In this document: positions 1 to 7,999 of the stretch, in pieces
Layout of the letters: each line of letters starts with the position of its first letter
Position numbering within the stretch: the first letter of the stretch is position 1
The notes under the pieces: generated by a model
The model's input: the letters and a program-made list of their open reading frames with translations, nothing else
Databases searched by the model: none
Told to the model about the DNA's origin: nothing
Position numbers and translations under genes: made by a program
Assembly (NCBI GenBank): GCA_021836865.1
Contig: JAKBHH010000011.1
Coordinates: 1 to 58,844, forward strand
Source of the DNA: Acidobacteriota bacterium
Lineage (GTDB): Bacteria > Acidobacteriota > Terriglobia > Terriglobales > Acidobacteriaceae
Reading direction: 5' to 3'
DNA: 58,844 nt

Positions 1-119
1 ACCAATGCCTCTGTCTCCGCTCGGCTACGCCGACGGCGCGCTACCATCCTCACTCCCGTTTCGCTCATGTCCCCAGCAAATCACCGATTCGCTTTACAAA
101 GAAGGGTGGGGTGCTCTGA

Positions 120-667
120 CGGATACTGGCATTCGACAACGCGGGCCCCGGCTTCAACCTTACCGGCGGCAGCCGTCCCGAGCAGGTCAACGGCATTCAC
201 GGGACAGAGAGCTACTTCCACATGTATGGTGCGCCACTGGCACTCGGTCGCACATTCACCTCGCAGGAGGACTTGCCTCACGGCGGCAACGTCGTCGTTC
301 TCAGCTACGGTCTGTGGCGGCGCCGGTTCGAGGGCGACAAAGCGATCGTCGGCAAATCCATCTCGCTCGGCAATCAGCAATACACCGTGGTCGGCGTCAT
401 CGGAAGACGTTTCGTGGGTGACGTGCAGGCTGATCTTTGGCTGCCGTTTCGGTTTGCCCCGGACAGCACAGACTTGAACGTAGCCTATTTTGTGACCGAC
501 CTGCTCCAGCCGGGCGTCACCGTGGCGCAGGCCGCGCGCGCATCGGTGAGCAGGGCTCGGCGGTCGGCATCGATTGAAGCGTACTCGGCTTCACACTCGT
601 CGTCTCGCTGCTCACAGGCATCCTCTTTGGACTGTTCCCCGCCTTCAGCGCCGCGCGAAGCGCCTGA
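120..667 (+). pseudogene. Relic of ADOP / MacB-like ABC transporter permease
   Basis: One frame, open from about 120, encodes a typical MacB periplasmic-core segment: residues resembling YFHMYGAPLALGRTF, then VVLSYGLWRRRF, VVGVIG and DLWLPFRF. After about position 540 the similarity leaves this frame. A transmembrane-like piece (LLTGILFGLFPAFSAARSA, stop at 665-667) appears in another frame at about 592-664. The N-terminal helix and most of the second half are absent, so this is a frameshifted and internally deleted remnant. The family (acidobacterial duplicated orphan permeases) is characteristic of Acidobacteriota and normally runs to about 800 aa. I see no intact start codon with a ribosome binding site. 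Confidence 0.75.
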
Positions 668-732
668 GGCATGCGCAGCGGAACTGAGTCGGACCGCATG
701 GCCCCTGCCAGTGAGTTCAAGCAGGATGGCTG

Positions 733-1014
733 CTAGTCAATAAAGTAGCCAATCTTGGTCAGAACCTTGTCATTCAGTTCCACTCCCAGCAGCCGCGCGC
801 CCATCGAAGCATGTAAGTCCCGTTCAAACCGTTCCAGCACGGGCGCCGGCAAATCCGTCTGTTGCCGAAGCAATTGCAGCAGAGCGGAGCTATCCGTTGG
901 AAATTCATAGTCGCCGGGCAGCCCGCAGGCTGGGCGAATGGTCAGCGAGAGCGGAATCGTTCCCGTATTCGACTGGCCGCGTACCGAAGTTTGGGTGATG
1001 AGATTCACTCGCAT
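733..1014 (-). CDS. Small conserved-looking hypothetical protein (93 aa)
   Basis: An open frame of 93 codons starts at the internal ATG (MRVNLITQTS). A longer form could start at 1059. The product has no signal peptide or membrane segment. Its C-terminal half is amphipathic and predicted helical (repeated Leu, with acidic and basic positions). I do not recognise the family. It stands alone on the minus strand beside the permease relic, with no operon partner. Composition and frame use look like real coding sequence, but the case is moderate. Confidence 0.45.
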   Translation of the reverse strand: MRVNLITQTSVRGQSNTGTIPLSLTIRPACGLPGDYEFPTDSSALLQLLRQQTDLPAPVLERFERDLHASMGARLLGVELNDKVLTKIGYFID

Positions 1015-1414
1015 ACGGGAATCCTGACGCCGGCCCGCACCGATGGCAATGACACGCATGGGTCATACGCATCCGGCCAACCGGTTACTCCACGCGCGCG
1101 CCCCACCAGGCCAAGGGCCATTGCGCATAGCCCGAAACCAGAGAAATCACTGGATCATCAAGGGTTCGAGCGCGCTCCGAGCCGCAATCCGCGCCCGGCG
1201 CTGTGATCAACTTTTCGTTGAAGGGAAGTTCTTTTCATTCCCGCATCCAAAGATTACGCCGCACGAAATGCGCAGTCCGATCTGCACATGGCGCACAGCC
1301 AGTCGGGCCAGTCCGTCTATCCGCTCGTCAGCGGCCTTGGCTTCTGCATGCACAAATTCCTCTACATGCCCCTTCTGTTTGCCCGAAGGCTTGGCGAAAT
1401 GTCATCCTCAAAGG
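1015..1414. other. About 400 bp with no convincing gene
   Basis: Short open frames on both strands lack ribosome binding sites and recognisable protein character. The plus frame entering from 1043 joins the secreted-protein gene at 1415 but has low-complexity, shadow-like composition before it. No tRNA or clear hairpin was seen. Confidence 0.4.
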
Positions 1415-1876
1415 ATGAAGAGACGAATCCTGATCGGAGCGGTCGCGGGTTTGGCGCTGGCGTGCTCACTTTCCTGCGCGGCACAGGATAGGGGCTACTG
1501 GAGGGCCGCGAGCTCGGCGGCTACGACAATCACCGGTGACGTTGCCATCTCCGATACCAGGATCACCATCGACTTTACCGGGTTTACGCTGGCGCCCATC
1601 CGTAAACTCACAGCGGCCGAGGTCATGGCGGCCTTCGACGCGGACGCAGAAGCCGGGGGGAGCGGCCATCTCTACCGGTTAACCGTGCCGGCAGCCAAGC
1701 GCTTTCTGCACCACAACACGCTGTGCGGCAGTGAGGACACGCAGTGGATGGCAACGTATGTGGAAGACCGTACGTTGCGCGTGGCCTTCTTCTCAGGGGT
1801 GGACGCGCCCGTGTTGGCGGTGGATGCTCTCGCAAACTCGACGGACCTCTGCGGCATGTTCACCTATGTACGTTGA
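1415..1876 (+). CDS. Secreted hypothetical protein (153 aa)
   Basis: The chosen ATG (MKRRILIG) is preceded by AAAGG and begins a classic Sec signal peptide: KRR, a hydrophobic run, then a small-residue region ending near CAAQ. The mature part starts RGYWRAASSAAT and contains ITIDFTGFTLAPI and FLHHNTLCGS, and ends STDLCGMFTYVR. Two mature cysteines may form a disulfide. The pattern matches a family of small exported proteins of unknown function that I know from Gram-negative bacteria. No catalytic motif is visible. It is monocistronic: a hairpin follows about 45 nt after the stop, then a tRNA gene. Confidence 0.75.
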   Translation: MKRRILIGAVAGLALACSLSCAAQDRGYWRAASSAATTITGDVAISDTRITIDFTGFTLAPIRKLTAAEVMAAFDADAEAGGSGHLYRLTVPAAKRFLHHNTLCGSEDTQWMATYVEDRTLRVAFFSGVDAPVLAVDALANSTDLCGMFTYVR

Positions 1877-1920
1877 GCGGCGCGGGGATGCGTGTAGCGG
1901 TGCCTGCCTGCGAAGACCCG

Positions 1921-1960
1921 CGGCACAGACAGCGATGTGCCGTCTGTGCCCCGGCCCTTT
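1921..1960 (+). terminator. Hairpin downstream of the secreted-protein gene
   Basis: A perfect 9-bp inverted repeat (GGCACAGAC / GTCTGTGCC, 1922-1930 and 1942-1950) with an 11-nt loop is followed by a pyrimidine-rich stretch ending CCCTTT. The T tract is weak, so this may be an imperfect terminator. It separates the 1415 gene from the tRNA gene. Confidence 0.45.
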
Positions 1961-1986
1961 GCGGAAGCGCCAACCGCTGATAAGAT
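1959..1986 (+). promoter_or_regulatory. Possible promoter of tRNA-Ala
   Basis: TTGCGG (1959-1964), a 16-nt spacer and TAAGAT (1981-1986) lie 12 nt upstream of the mature tRNA 5' end. The match to sigma70 is partial, and position relative to the tRNA is the main support. Confidence 0.35.
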
Positions 1987-1997
1987 AAAGAAGTCGT

Positions 1998-2073
1998 GGG
2001 GCTGTAGCTCAGCTGGGAGAGCGCCTCGTTCGCAACGAGGAGGCCAGCGGTTCGATCCCGCTCAGCTCCACCA
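1998..2073 (+). tRNA. tRNA-Ala, anticodon CGC
   Basis: This is a full 76-nt cloverleaf. The acceptor stem GGGGCTG pairs with CAGCTCC and includes the G3-U70 pair that is the identity element of alanine tRNAs. The D stem is GCTC/GAGC. The anticodon arm CCTCG-TTCGCAA-CGAGG places CGC at positions 34-36, reading GCG codons. The T arm is AGCGG-TTCGATC-CCGCT. The 3' CCA is encoded, and a short T run follows at about 2082. Confidence 0.97.
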
Positions 2074-2129
2074 ACTCTCTCCCTTTTTCGTTCTCAACCT
2101 GCACTTGAACCGCAGCCGTGCTCCAGAGG

Positions 2130-3269
2130 CTAGCTGAACAGGTCTTTCATCTTTTCCAGAAGGCTGGGCGAGGTGGGCTTGTTCTCGACGGTCATGGACT
2201 CGGCCAGTTGCGTCACGAGGTCGCGCTGGGCGCGGGTGAGTTTTTTGGGAATCCTGACGATGATCTGGACGACGAGATCGCCGCGGCCCTTTTCATTAAG
2301 GAAGGGAACTCCTCGCGCGCGCACGCGCAGCTCCTTGCCGCTCTGCGTGCCCTCGGGAATTTTGAGTGCGATTTTGCCGTCGATGCCTTCGATTTCGATT
2401 TCCGCACCGAGGGCTGCCTGGGGAAAGCTGATGGGGATGACGCAGTGAAGATCATGCCCGTTGCGCTCGAAGAAGTCGTGCGGGCGGATGGAGAGCACGA
2501 TGTAGAGGTCTCCTTTGGGGCCACCGGAGCGGCCTGCGTCGCCCTCGCCGGCATAACGGATGCGCGTTCCTTCTTCGACGCCGGGCGGCACCTTGACGTT
2601 GAGCTTGATCTCCTTGGTGACGCGGGTTTCGCCGCGGCAGGTCTGGCAGGGATCGCTGACAATGGAACCCGCGCCGCCGCAGGCGCTGCAGGTGCGGGCG
2701 ACAGAGAAGAAGCCCTGCTGATAGCGAATCTGGCCGCGGCCCTGGCACTGAGGGCAGGTGCTGGGACCGCGCCCGGAGGCGCTGCCGCTGCCTTTGCAGG
2801 TGGAGCAGCTCTCATAGCGGCGCAGCTTGACCTCGGTTTCAGTGCCGAAGATGGCATCTTCAAAGTCGATGGCGAGATCGAAGCGGAGATCGTCGCCGCG
2901 GCGTTGGCGGGTCTGGCGCTGCTGGTTGCCTCCCATGGAAAACATTTCGCCAAAGAGGTCGCCGAAGATATCGCCGAGATCGACTCCACCGGAGAAGCCG
3001 CTGAAGCCGCCCGGCGCGCCCGCTCCGTTGACGCCTGCATGGCCGTAGCGGTCGTAGGCGGCGCGCTTGTCGGCGTCGCTGAGCACCTGGTAGGCCTCAC
3101 TGGCCTCTTTGAATCTTTCCTCGGCTGCGTGGTCACCGGGATTGCGGTCAGGGTGATACTTCATGGCCTGCTTACGGTAGGCGCTTTTCAGTTCCTGATC
3201 GCTGGCATCGCGGGAGACGCCCAGCACTTCATAGTAATCGGCTTTGCTCACGTCGGTCTTGTATCTCAC
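2130..3269 (-). CDS. dnaJ: Chaperone protein DnaJ (Hsp40)
   Basis: Cytoplasmic co-chaperone that delivers unfolded clients to DnaK and stimulates its ATPase. The 379-aa product has all DnaJ parts in order: a J domain with HPD at residues 39-41, a Gly/Phe-rich linker, four CxxCxGxG-type zinc motifs at about residues 150-215 (the last is the slightly degenerate CQTCRGET), and the C-terminal peptide-binding domains. The GTG start at 3269 overlaps the grpE stop by 4 nt (GTGA), suggesting translational coupling. A later GTG at 3251 ([11 protein letters not shown]) is the alternative. It is the last gene of the hrcA-grpE-dnaJ operon; dnaK is not in the window. Confidence 0.97.
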   Translation of the reverse strand: MRYKTDVSKADYYEVLGVSRDASDQELKSAYRKQAMKYHPDRNPGDHAAEERFKEASEAYQVLSDADKRAAYDRYGHAGVNGAGAPGGFSGFSGGVDLGDIFGDLFGEMFSMGGNQQRQTRQRRGDDLRFDLAIDFEDAIFGTETEVKLRRYESCSTCKGSGSASGRGPSTCPQCQGRGQIRYQQGFFSVARTCSACGGAGSIVSDPCQTCRGETRVTKEIKLNVKVPPGVEEGTRIRYAGEGDAGRSGGPKGDLYIVLSIRPHDFFERNGHDLHCVIPISFPQAALGAEIEIEGIDGKIALKIPEGTQSGKELRVRARGVPFLNEKGRGDLVVQIIVRIPKKLTRAQRDLVTQLAESMTVENKPTSPSLLEKMKDLFS

Positions 3270-3919
3270 TCACTAGTCTGTTTGGGGTTGGAGGCCACGC
3301 GCACCAGGGCGGGGCGCAGCAGGCGTTCACGGATCTTGTAGCCGCGGCGAATCTCCTCCGCGATGTGCTGGTCGGGCAGATCGTCGCGCTCGATGGAGCC
3401 GAGGGCCTCATGGTGGCGCGGGTCAAATTCCTGGCCTATCGTCGGCACGGGGATCACCTGGAGCTGGCGGAGTACGTCTTCCATCTGCTTGACGATGAGC
3501 TCGACGCCGGAGCGAAGCTGCTCCGCAGAGCCGGAGGACTTGAGGGCCAGCTCGAAGTTATCGAGCACGGGCAGGAACTGCTCGATAACGCTGCCGGTGG
3601 CGAAGTCTCTGAAATCCTGGCGCTCTCGCTCGGCGCGCTTGCGTGCGTTCTCAAACTCGGCCTGGAGGCGGGCGACGCGGTCTACGAGCTGGTCGCGCTC
3701 GGTCTTCAACTGGTCATAGGCCGCCTTGAGCTCGTCGAACTCAGCCTGACTGGGCGCGGCCTGGTTGAAAATGTTCTGATTGCCGGGGTCCAGTTCCGGA
3801 CCAGTCTGGGCTGCGGACTGCTGCACCTCGACTTCCGGGGTCTCGGGCTCCGCCGTCGCGGGCTGGTCGAACTGCTGCGACGTCACTTCTGCTTCCTGTT
3901 GTGGCATACCTTTACGCAT
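3266..3919 (-). CDS. grpE: Nucleotide exchange factor GrpE
   Basis: GrpE releases ADP from DnaK in the DnaK-DnaJ cycle. The product has a Gln/Glu/Pro-rich unstructured N-terminus, a long charged coiled coil (about residues 60-110, [20 protein letters not shown]), and the conserved C-terminal beta domain with [12 protein letters not shown] and the [16 protein letters not shown] signature. The frame stays open upstream to 4114, but that extension is basic and unlike GrpE. The ATG at 3919 (MRKGMPQQ) is preceded closely by GGAG; the ATG at 3907 is also possible. The gene lies between hrcA (about 150 nt upstream) and dnaJ (4-nt overlap). Confidence 0.95.
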   Translation of the reverse strand: MRKGMPQQEAEVTSQQFDQPATAEPETPEVEVQQSAAQTGPELDPGNQNIFNQAAPSQAEFDELKAAYDQLKTERDQLVDRVARLQAEFENARKRAERERQDFRDFATGSVIEQFLPVLDNFELALKSSGSAEQLRSGVELIVKQMEDVLRQLQVIPVPTIGQEFDPRHHEALGSIERDDLPDQHIAEEIRRGYKIRERLLRPALVRVASNPKQTSE

Positions 3920-4070
3920 ACTCCGAAGGACTTTTGCTATCTTCTTCAATGATAAATTCCGCGGCAGGCGCCGCCCAAGCGCGACACGGCCAGGGGTCGC
4001 CTTGATTTTGGCCCGTGGCTCGTTTACGGTAACACGTTTTGGATGCGCGGCAGGCGGTGCGGGGCGCAGC

Positions 4071-5207
4071 TTACTCGGCGGGCAGATCCAGAAGCCGCTG
4101 GGAAAGACCCGCAATGTAACGGACGGCGTGAATCATCTCCTGATATTGGATACGCGTAGGCGCGATGACGGCAACGGTGCCGAGGTTGCCGCCGCCGAGG
4201 CGCGCTGGTGCACCGATGAGGACCAGGTCCTGCATGGCGGGCGAAGTTTCGTCGAGGCCGACCACCACGCGCACCTCCTGCTGGTGGCCGTCCACATAAG
4301 CGGTGAGGAGTTCGACGAGGCGCTGTTTGGCTTCGAGAGCGAGGAGCATCTGGCGGAGGCGTCCGCGATCGACCTCCGCGGCGATGAGGTTAGACATGCC
4401 GTCAACGTAGATGGGGGGCGAAATTTCGCCGGCCTCGAGAGCGCCCTTGCGACAGAGTTCCTCGATGGAAGTGAGCATCTGATGGTAGGCGGCGCGCTCG
4501 ATCTCCATGCGCCGGGCGATCTCCGCACGGATGCGCTCGATGAGCCAACCGCGAAAGTTTTCATTGAGATAGCGGGCGGCGGTCTCAAGATCGACGTGGG
4601 AGAGCTCGTGGTCGAGGGTGAGGACTCGGTCGAGGACTGCGCCGGCCTGGGTAACGAGCACTGCGAGCACGCGGCCCGCGGAAAGCCGGGAAAAGTGAAT
4701 GTGCTCAAGCACCTGCGGGGTAGCGGAGCCTGCGAGGGCAACGCCGAGGCCGCTGGAGATGAGCGCGAGCACATGCGAGGTGCGCTCGAGATATTCCGCG
4801 CTGGAGGCAACGCCGCTGAAGCTGTCTTCGATTTGATCGCGGCGGGCATCGCTGAGCGGCGAGGCATCCTTGAGCGCGGCAAACCGGCCGGACTGGGCGT
4901 CGGGGCGGGTAATCTGCTCGACATAGTAACGGAAGGCCGCGGCGGTAGGGACGCGCCCGGCGGAGGTGTGCGGCTGCTCCAGCAGGCCCGTCTCGGCCAG
5001 GGTGGCCATGACGTTGCGGATGGTGGCGGAGCTGAGTCCTTCCTTGTTGGCGAAATAGCGCGCAACTGCCTGAGAGGCAACAGGTTCGCCTGTGGCGATG
5101 TAGAGCTCGATGATGGCCGTCAAGACCAGCCGCTCTCGGGGACTGACGCGCACTTCGGGCATCTGTTCCGCTCCCCTTTGGCCGCCGGTCTTCCGGCTGG
5201 TGGGCAC
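4071..5207 (-). CDS. hrcA: Heat-inducible transcription repressor HrcA
   Basis: The 378-aa product has an N-terminal winged-helix domain (SPRERLVLTAIIELYIATGE, then SSATIRNVMATLAETGLL, then HTSAGRVPTAAAFRYYV), which is the HrcA signature, followed by the GAF-like inserted dimerisation domain. HrcA binds CIRCE operators and represses groE/dnaK-type operons, with GroEL supporting its folding. It is the first gene of an hrcA-grpE-dnaJ transcript, so autoregulation is expected. A later ATG (MPEVRVSPRE) could be the true start. The intact CIRCE palindrome expected upstream is not present; only a half-site is seen. Confidence 0.96.
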   Translation of the reverse strand: MPTSRKTGGQRGAEQMPEVRVSPRERLVLTAIIELYIATGEPVASQAVARYFANKEGLSSATIRNVMATLAETGLLEQPHTSAGRVPTAAAFRYYVEQITRPDAQSGRFAALKDASPLSDARRDQIEDSFSGVASSAEYLERTSHVLALISSGLGVALAGSATPQVLEHIHFSRLSAGRVLAVLVTQAGAVLDRVLTLDHELSHVDLETAARYLNENFRGWLIERIRAEIARRMEIERAAYHQMLTSIEELCRKGALEAGEISPPIYVDGMSNLIAAEVDRGRLRQMLLALEAKQRLVELLTAYVDGHQQEVRVVVGLDETSPAMQDLVLIGAPARLGGGNLGTVAVIAPTRIQYQEMIHAVRYIAGLSQRLLDLPAE

Positions 5208-5242
5208 CGTTTGCGACGCATTTTCGAGTGGCGCGCTAAGTA

Positions 5243-5251
5243 GAGTGCTAT
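5243..5251 (-). promoter_or_regulatory. CIRCE-like half-site
   Basis: Read on the minus strand, ATAGCACTC matches 8 of 9 bases of the CIRCE left arm (TTAGCACTC). The right arm GAGTGCTAA is absent at the required 9-nt spacing. A second, interrupted same-orientation copy (TTAGCGCGCCACTC) follows. The site lies between the promoter at 5290-5319 and the hrcA start. Confidence 0.4.
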
Positions 5252-5289
5252 CAGCCTCTTAAAGTAGGCTGGCGACCAAGCCTAATGTT

Positions 5290-5319
5290 ATTGTAGGAAG
5301 CGCAAATTGGCGCTGTCAA
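5290..5319 (-). promoter_or_regulatory. Sigma70-type promoter of hrcA-grpE-dnaJ
   Basis: On the minus strand, a perfect -35 TTGACA (5314-5319), an 18-nt spacer and TACAAT (5290-5295, 5 of 6) are visible. The predicted transcription start near 5283 leaves a leader of about 75 nt that contains the CIRCE-like half-site. The position in the gap between the 5356 gene and hrcA fits well. Confidence 0.75.
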
Positions 5320-5355
5320 GGCGCGGGCTACCGGGCTGGGGCGGAGCGCATCCGG

Positions 5356-6660
5356 TCAGGCAAGCCAGGCGGAGAGCTGGTGGCGCAGGGATTCAAGCGG
5401 CAAGGGGTCGGCCGAGCGGGTGAGGGCGAACTCGGGCGGGGCAATAACGTAGGCCTCAGCGATGCTGTCGGCCAGGCAGACGCATACGGTGGCGTGCTGG
5501 TACTCCTCGTAGCGGGTTGCCGCGAGCCAGATGTAGAGCGCCAGCATCTGCGCATCGAGGGAGCTGCCCTGTGGGTCATCGACGGACGGCAGCGGATTGA
5601 CCTGGTCAGGGTTGTCAAAGACGGCTACGCCGGTGAAGGGTTTGGGGCGGGGCCGCACGTCAAACTGGGCCACAAGCAGGGCGGGACGGGCACGCCGCAG
5701 CGCCTCGGAAGCGCCCCACTCCACAAAGGAATTGCCGAAGATGACGGCGCCATTGCCGGAGAGGAAAAGCGACCTGACAAACTCACGGACCGAAGGCTCT
5801 GCGACTTCAGGCGGGCACCAGGGCCGGACATCGACGCTGCGCAGGCGGTCATAGACGGCATCGGCATCGGCCAGATCCTTGCGCATGGAATTCATCTGCT
5901 GGGAAAATTTCTGGCGGTAGGCATCAAGCTCCTTGTAACCGAGGAGCGTGGGAGCAGGCTTGGCGGTGGAACCGGCCAGCCGCCGGAGGGCTGCCTGAGC
6001 AAGGCTGTCCCCGGCATCGATGATCCAGGCCTGCGCGGGCGCGGCCTCGGCATGTTGCTGCGATGCGCGGAGCACGCCGGTGGACGAGGCGGCGTCGTGG
6101 TCCGGCTCGCCGAGCAGCAGAAAGGCGAGCGAGCCGGAGGTACGCGCGGCATCGGGAATGCGAACCGGCTGGGCAAAGCCGATCCCCTGCCACCGGTCCC
6201 AGACGGTTGCCCGCTCCACGGGCAGATGTCCAGGAATGTCAAGCAGGACGAGCCGGTTGCGGGTTGCGGCTGCATTGGGCTGCGTCCTGATTGCATAGGC
6301 GTCCGCGGCGTTGAAGACGGCCTGGACCGCCTGACGCCACTGCTGGAAATAGGGCGAGCGGGCCAGCAGCGATGAGTTCTGAATGGTCTGCTCTGTGGTG
6401 GAAAACTGCCAGGTACGCACTCCCATTTTTTCTTCGAGTTGCACGACGTCGCTAAAGAGCGCGGCGGATTGAGCGGGAGTGAGGCTGGCAACGTAGAGAA
6501 GAAGCCGCTGCACGGACTTGTGCTCGTTGGGGAACAGAAAATCCCATTCGCGAAGCTGTTGCTGGACGAAGGGCAGAAAGGTGAGGGGCAGGCGCTCAAG
6601 CAGGCCGTCGGCGATGGCATGTTGAAGCTCGATCGGAAGGTCCGCGGGGATCTCAGGCAT
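5356..6660 (-). CDS. Unknown protein A1, second gene of duplicated module 1
   Basis: The 434-aa product starts at MPEIPADLP; this ATG overlaps the end of the upstream 6653-7894 gene by 8 nt. A signal peptide and membrane helices are not seen, so it is probably cytoplasmic. I do not recognise the family. It is clearly a paralogue of the 8000-9211 product: shared blocks include PLTFLPF near the N-terminus, a central WIIDAG, FVEWGASEALRRAR, and a C-terminal GSSLDAQMLALYIW. The repeated pairing with a Tat-exported phosphatase-fold protein suggests a role in its maturation, folding or regulation; that is inference. It is the last gene of the TonB-receptor arm, and the heat-shock promoter lies just beyond its stop. 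Confidence 0.8.
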   Translation of the reverse strand: MPEIPADLPIELQHAIADGLLERLPLTFLPFVQQQLREWDFLFPNEHKSVQRLLLYVASLTPAQSAALFSDVVQLEEKMGVRTWQFSTTEQTIQNSSLLARSPYFQQWRQAVQAVFNAADAYAIRTQPNAAATRNRLVLLDIPGHLPVERATVWDRWQGIGFAQPVRIPDAARTSGSLAFLLLGEPDHDAASSTGVLRASQQHAEAAPAQAWIIDAGDSLAQAALRRLAGSTAKPAPTLLGYKELDAYRQKFSQQMNSMRKDLADADAVYDRLRSVDVRPWCPPEVAEPSVREFVRSLFLSGNGAVIFGNSFVEWGASEALRRARPALLVAQFDVRPRPKPFTGVAVFDNPDQVNPLPSVDDPQGSSLDAQMLALYIWLAATRYEEYQHATVCVCLADSIAEAYVIAPPEFALTRSADPLPLESLRHQLSAWLA

Positions 6661-7894
6661 GGAATTCTCCGAGGCGGACGCCCTGCGCATCGATCGGTCG
6701 GCATCCGAGCAGGCCGGCAAAAGTGGGACAAAGATCGACGTGGCGAATGGGTCTTTCAATCACCTGCGGCTTGTCGACTGCCGCGCCGAGGGCCATCATC
6801 CATGAGTCCCGCGTCGACTCTTCATTGGCGCGGTGGTTGAAGAAGCCGTTGGTGGATGATCCGTCAGGATCTCTGCCGAATTCCGGAAGGATGAACATGG
6901 TGGTCTTGCCGCGATACTCGGGATTCTGCTGGACCTCCTGCCAGAGCTGCCAGGCGAGACGGTCTATAGTGCGAATTCCGGCAAGGTGCATGGCGAACGA
7001 GCCAAAGTGCGCCGCCTCCACATCAGAAAAGGCGACGGTCAAGACAGACGGAGCGAACTTGCGCATGATCTCGCGCGTCATGTAGAAGGTGAGCTCGTCG
7101 CCGGAGGTGGGTCCATCATTGCGGACGAAGCTGGCGATTGCGGACTTGATGCTGCCCTGGACGCGCGGGTCGAGCTGATCGGAGGCGTCGAAGACATTCC
7201 ATCCGAGACCTTCATAATTGCTGCCTTCGAGGGCCGACTCGAGCTCGGCCTGAACCTTGGCGCGGTCTGCCATGCTGGCGGTCCTTCCGCCTCGCAGCGC
7301 TTCCTCGACGGCCATCAGCATAAGCTGCTTGGGGAAGACTACGTTTGCGCCGTAGGCCTCGCCGTATTGCGCGGAGGAGCTGGCGCCGATCTGGCTGGTG
7401 AGGGCCTTGTTGCTGGCGACCATCCAGGTTTCACTGCGGTGGGCGCCAAGGTCCTTGCGGAACTGCTCAAAGAGCGTGGGCGTGGTGGGCGCGAGCTTGC
7501 CCCAGTCATCCACGCGCTGCCAGTTGCCGGTGAGGATGCTGGCGATGGCGTTGAAGTGGGCGGTGACGCCCTCATTGCGTGCGTGGGGAAAGAAGAGCGC
7601 ATCGGGCAACAGATCGCGGGTGAGGTGGGGAATGTTCTGGACGCCCTGCGGGGCGAAGGTTTCTGCGCGGCGCACGCCTCCGATGATGACGACGATGATT
7701 TTATGACCTGAGCCGGGGGTGCTGGCGGCTTCCTGCTGGGCGCACAGTTGAGGGAGCATGGAACCGGCAACGAGAAGCCCCGCTGCACGCAGAAAGTTGC
7801 GCTTGCTGATGTCGACGAAGGCCTCAGGCGGCTCGACAAGTGCCGTGTCGTCGCGGGTTCGGTGAGAAGAATCAGTTTCCAAAGACAACCTCAC
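6653..7894 (-). CDS. Tat-exported alkaline-phosphatase-superfamily (DUF1501-like) protein B1
   Basis: The 413-aa product has a Tat-like signal with KRNFLRAAG at residues 31-39 and a hydrophobic stretch after it. The mature part follows the alkaline-phosphatase/sulfatase fold order: KIIVVIIGG near residue 65, GVRRAETF, an AHFNAIASILTG segment at the usual nucleophile strand, FSDVEAAHFG, then MFILPEFGRD with a downstream FNHR, and a C-terminal VDLCPTFAGLLG as in sulfatases. The first metal-ligand Asp of the superfamily is replaced by the GGx4ETF pattern typical of DUF1501-like proteins. The GTG start at 7894 has no strong ribosome binding site. It is a paralogue of the 9217-10380 product and is followed, with an 8-nt overlap, by A1. 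Confidence 0.8.
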   Translation of the reverse strand: MRLSLETDSSHRTRDDTALVEPPEAFVDISKRNFLRAAGLLVAGSMLPQLCAQQEAASTPGSGHKIIVVIIGGVRRAETFAPQGVQNIPHLTRDLLPDALFFPHARNEGVTAHFNAIASILTGNWQRVDDWGKLAPTTPTLFEQFRKDLGAHRSETWMVASNKALTSQIGASSSAQYGEAYGANVVFPKQLMLMAVEEALRGGRTASMADRAKVQAELESALEGSNYEGLGWNVFDASDQLDPRVQGSIKSAIASFVRNDGPTSGDELTFYMTREIMRKFAPSVLTVAFSDVEAAHFGSFAMHLAGIRTIDRLAWQLWQEVQQNPEYRGKTTMFILPEFGRDPDGSSTNGFFNHRANEESTRDSWMMALGAAVDKPQVIERPIRHVDLCPTFAGLLGCRPIDAQGVRLGEFHA

Positions 7895-7999
7895 TCAAGG
7901 TGTCCCTTGAGTCTTGCTGCGTAACGCATGGTGAAATCAAAGTTGCGTGGATTATAGGCGCAGAAAAAGAGTTTCATCAACGCCGCGGGACACGAGCCT

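Noticed and set aside
2118-3341. Long plus-strand frame (407 codons) opposite dnaJ
   Set aside because: It lies antisense to an unmistakable dnaJ and has Ala/Gly-rich shadow composition with no domain.
3780-5243. 487-codon plus-strand frame opposite grpE/hrcA
   Set aside because: Shadow of hrcA and grpE, both of which have full family signatures on the minus strand.
5221-5260. Complete CIRCE operator
   Set aside because: Only the left arm matches. The right arm at 9-nt spacing does not pair with it, so only a half-site is reported.
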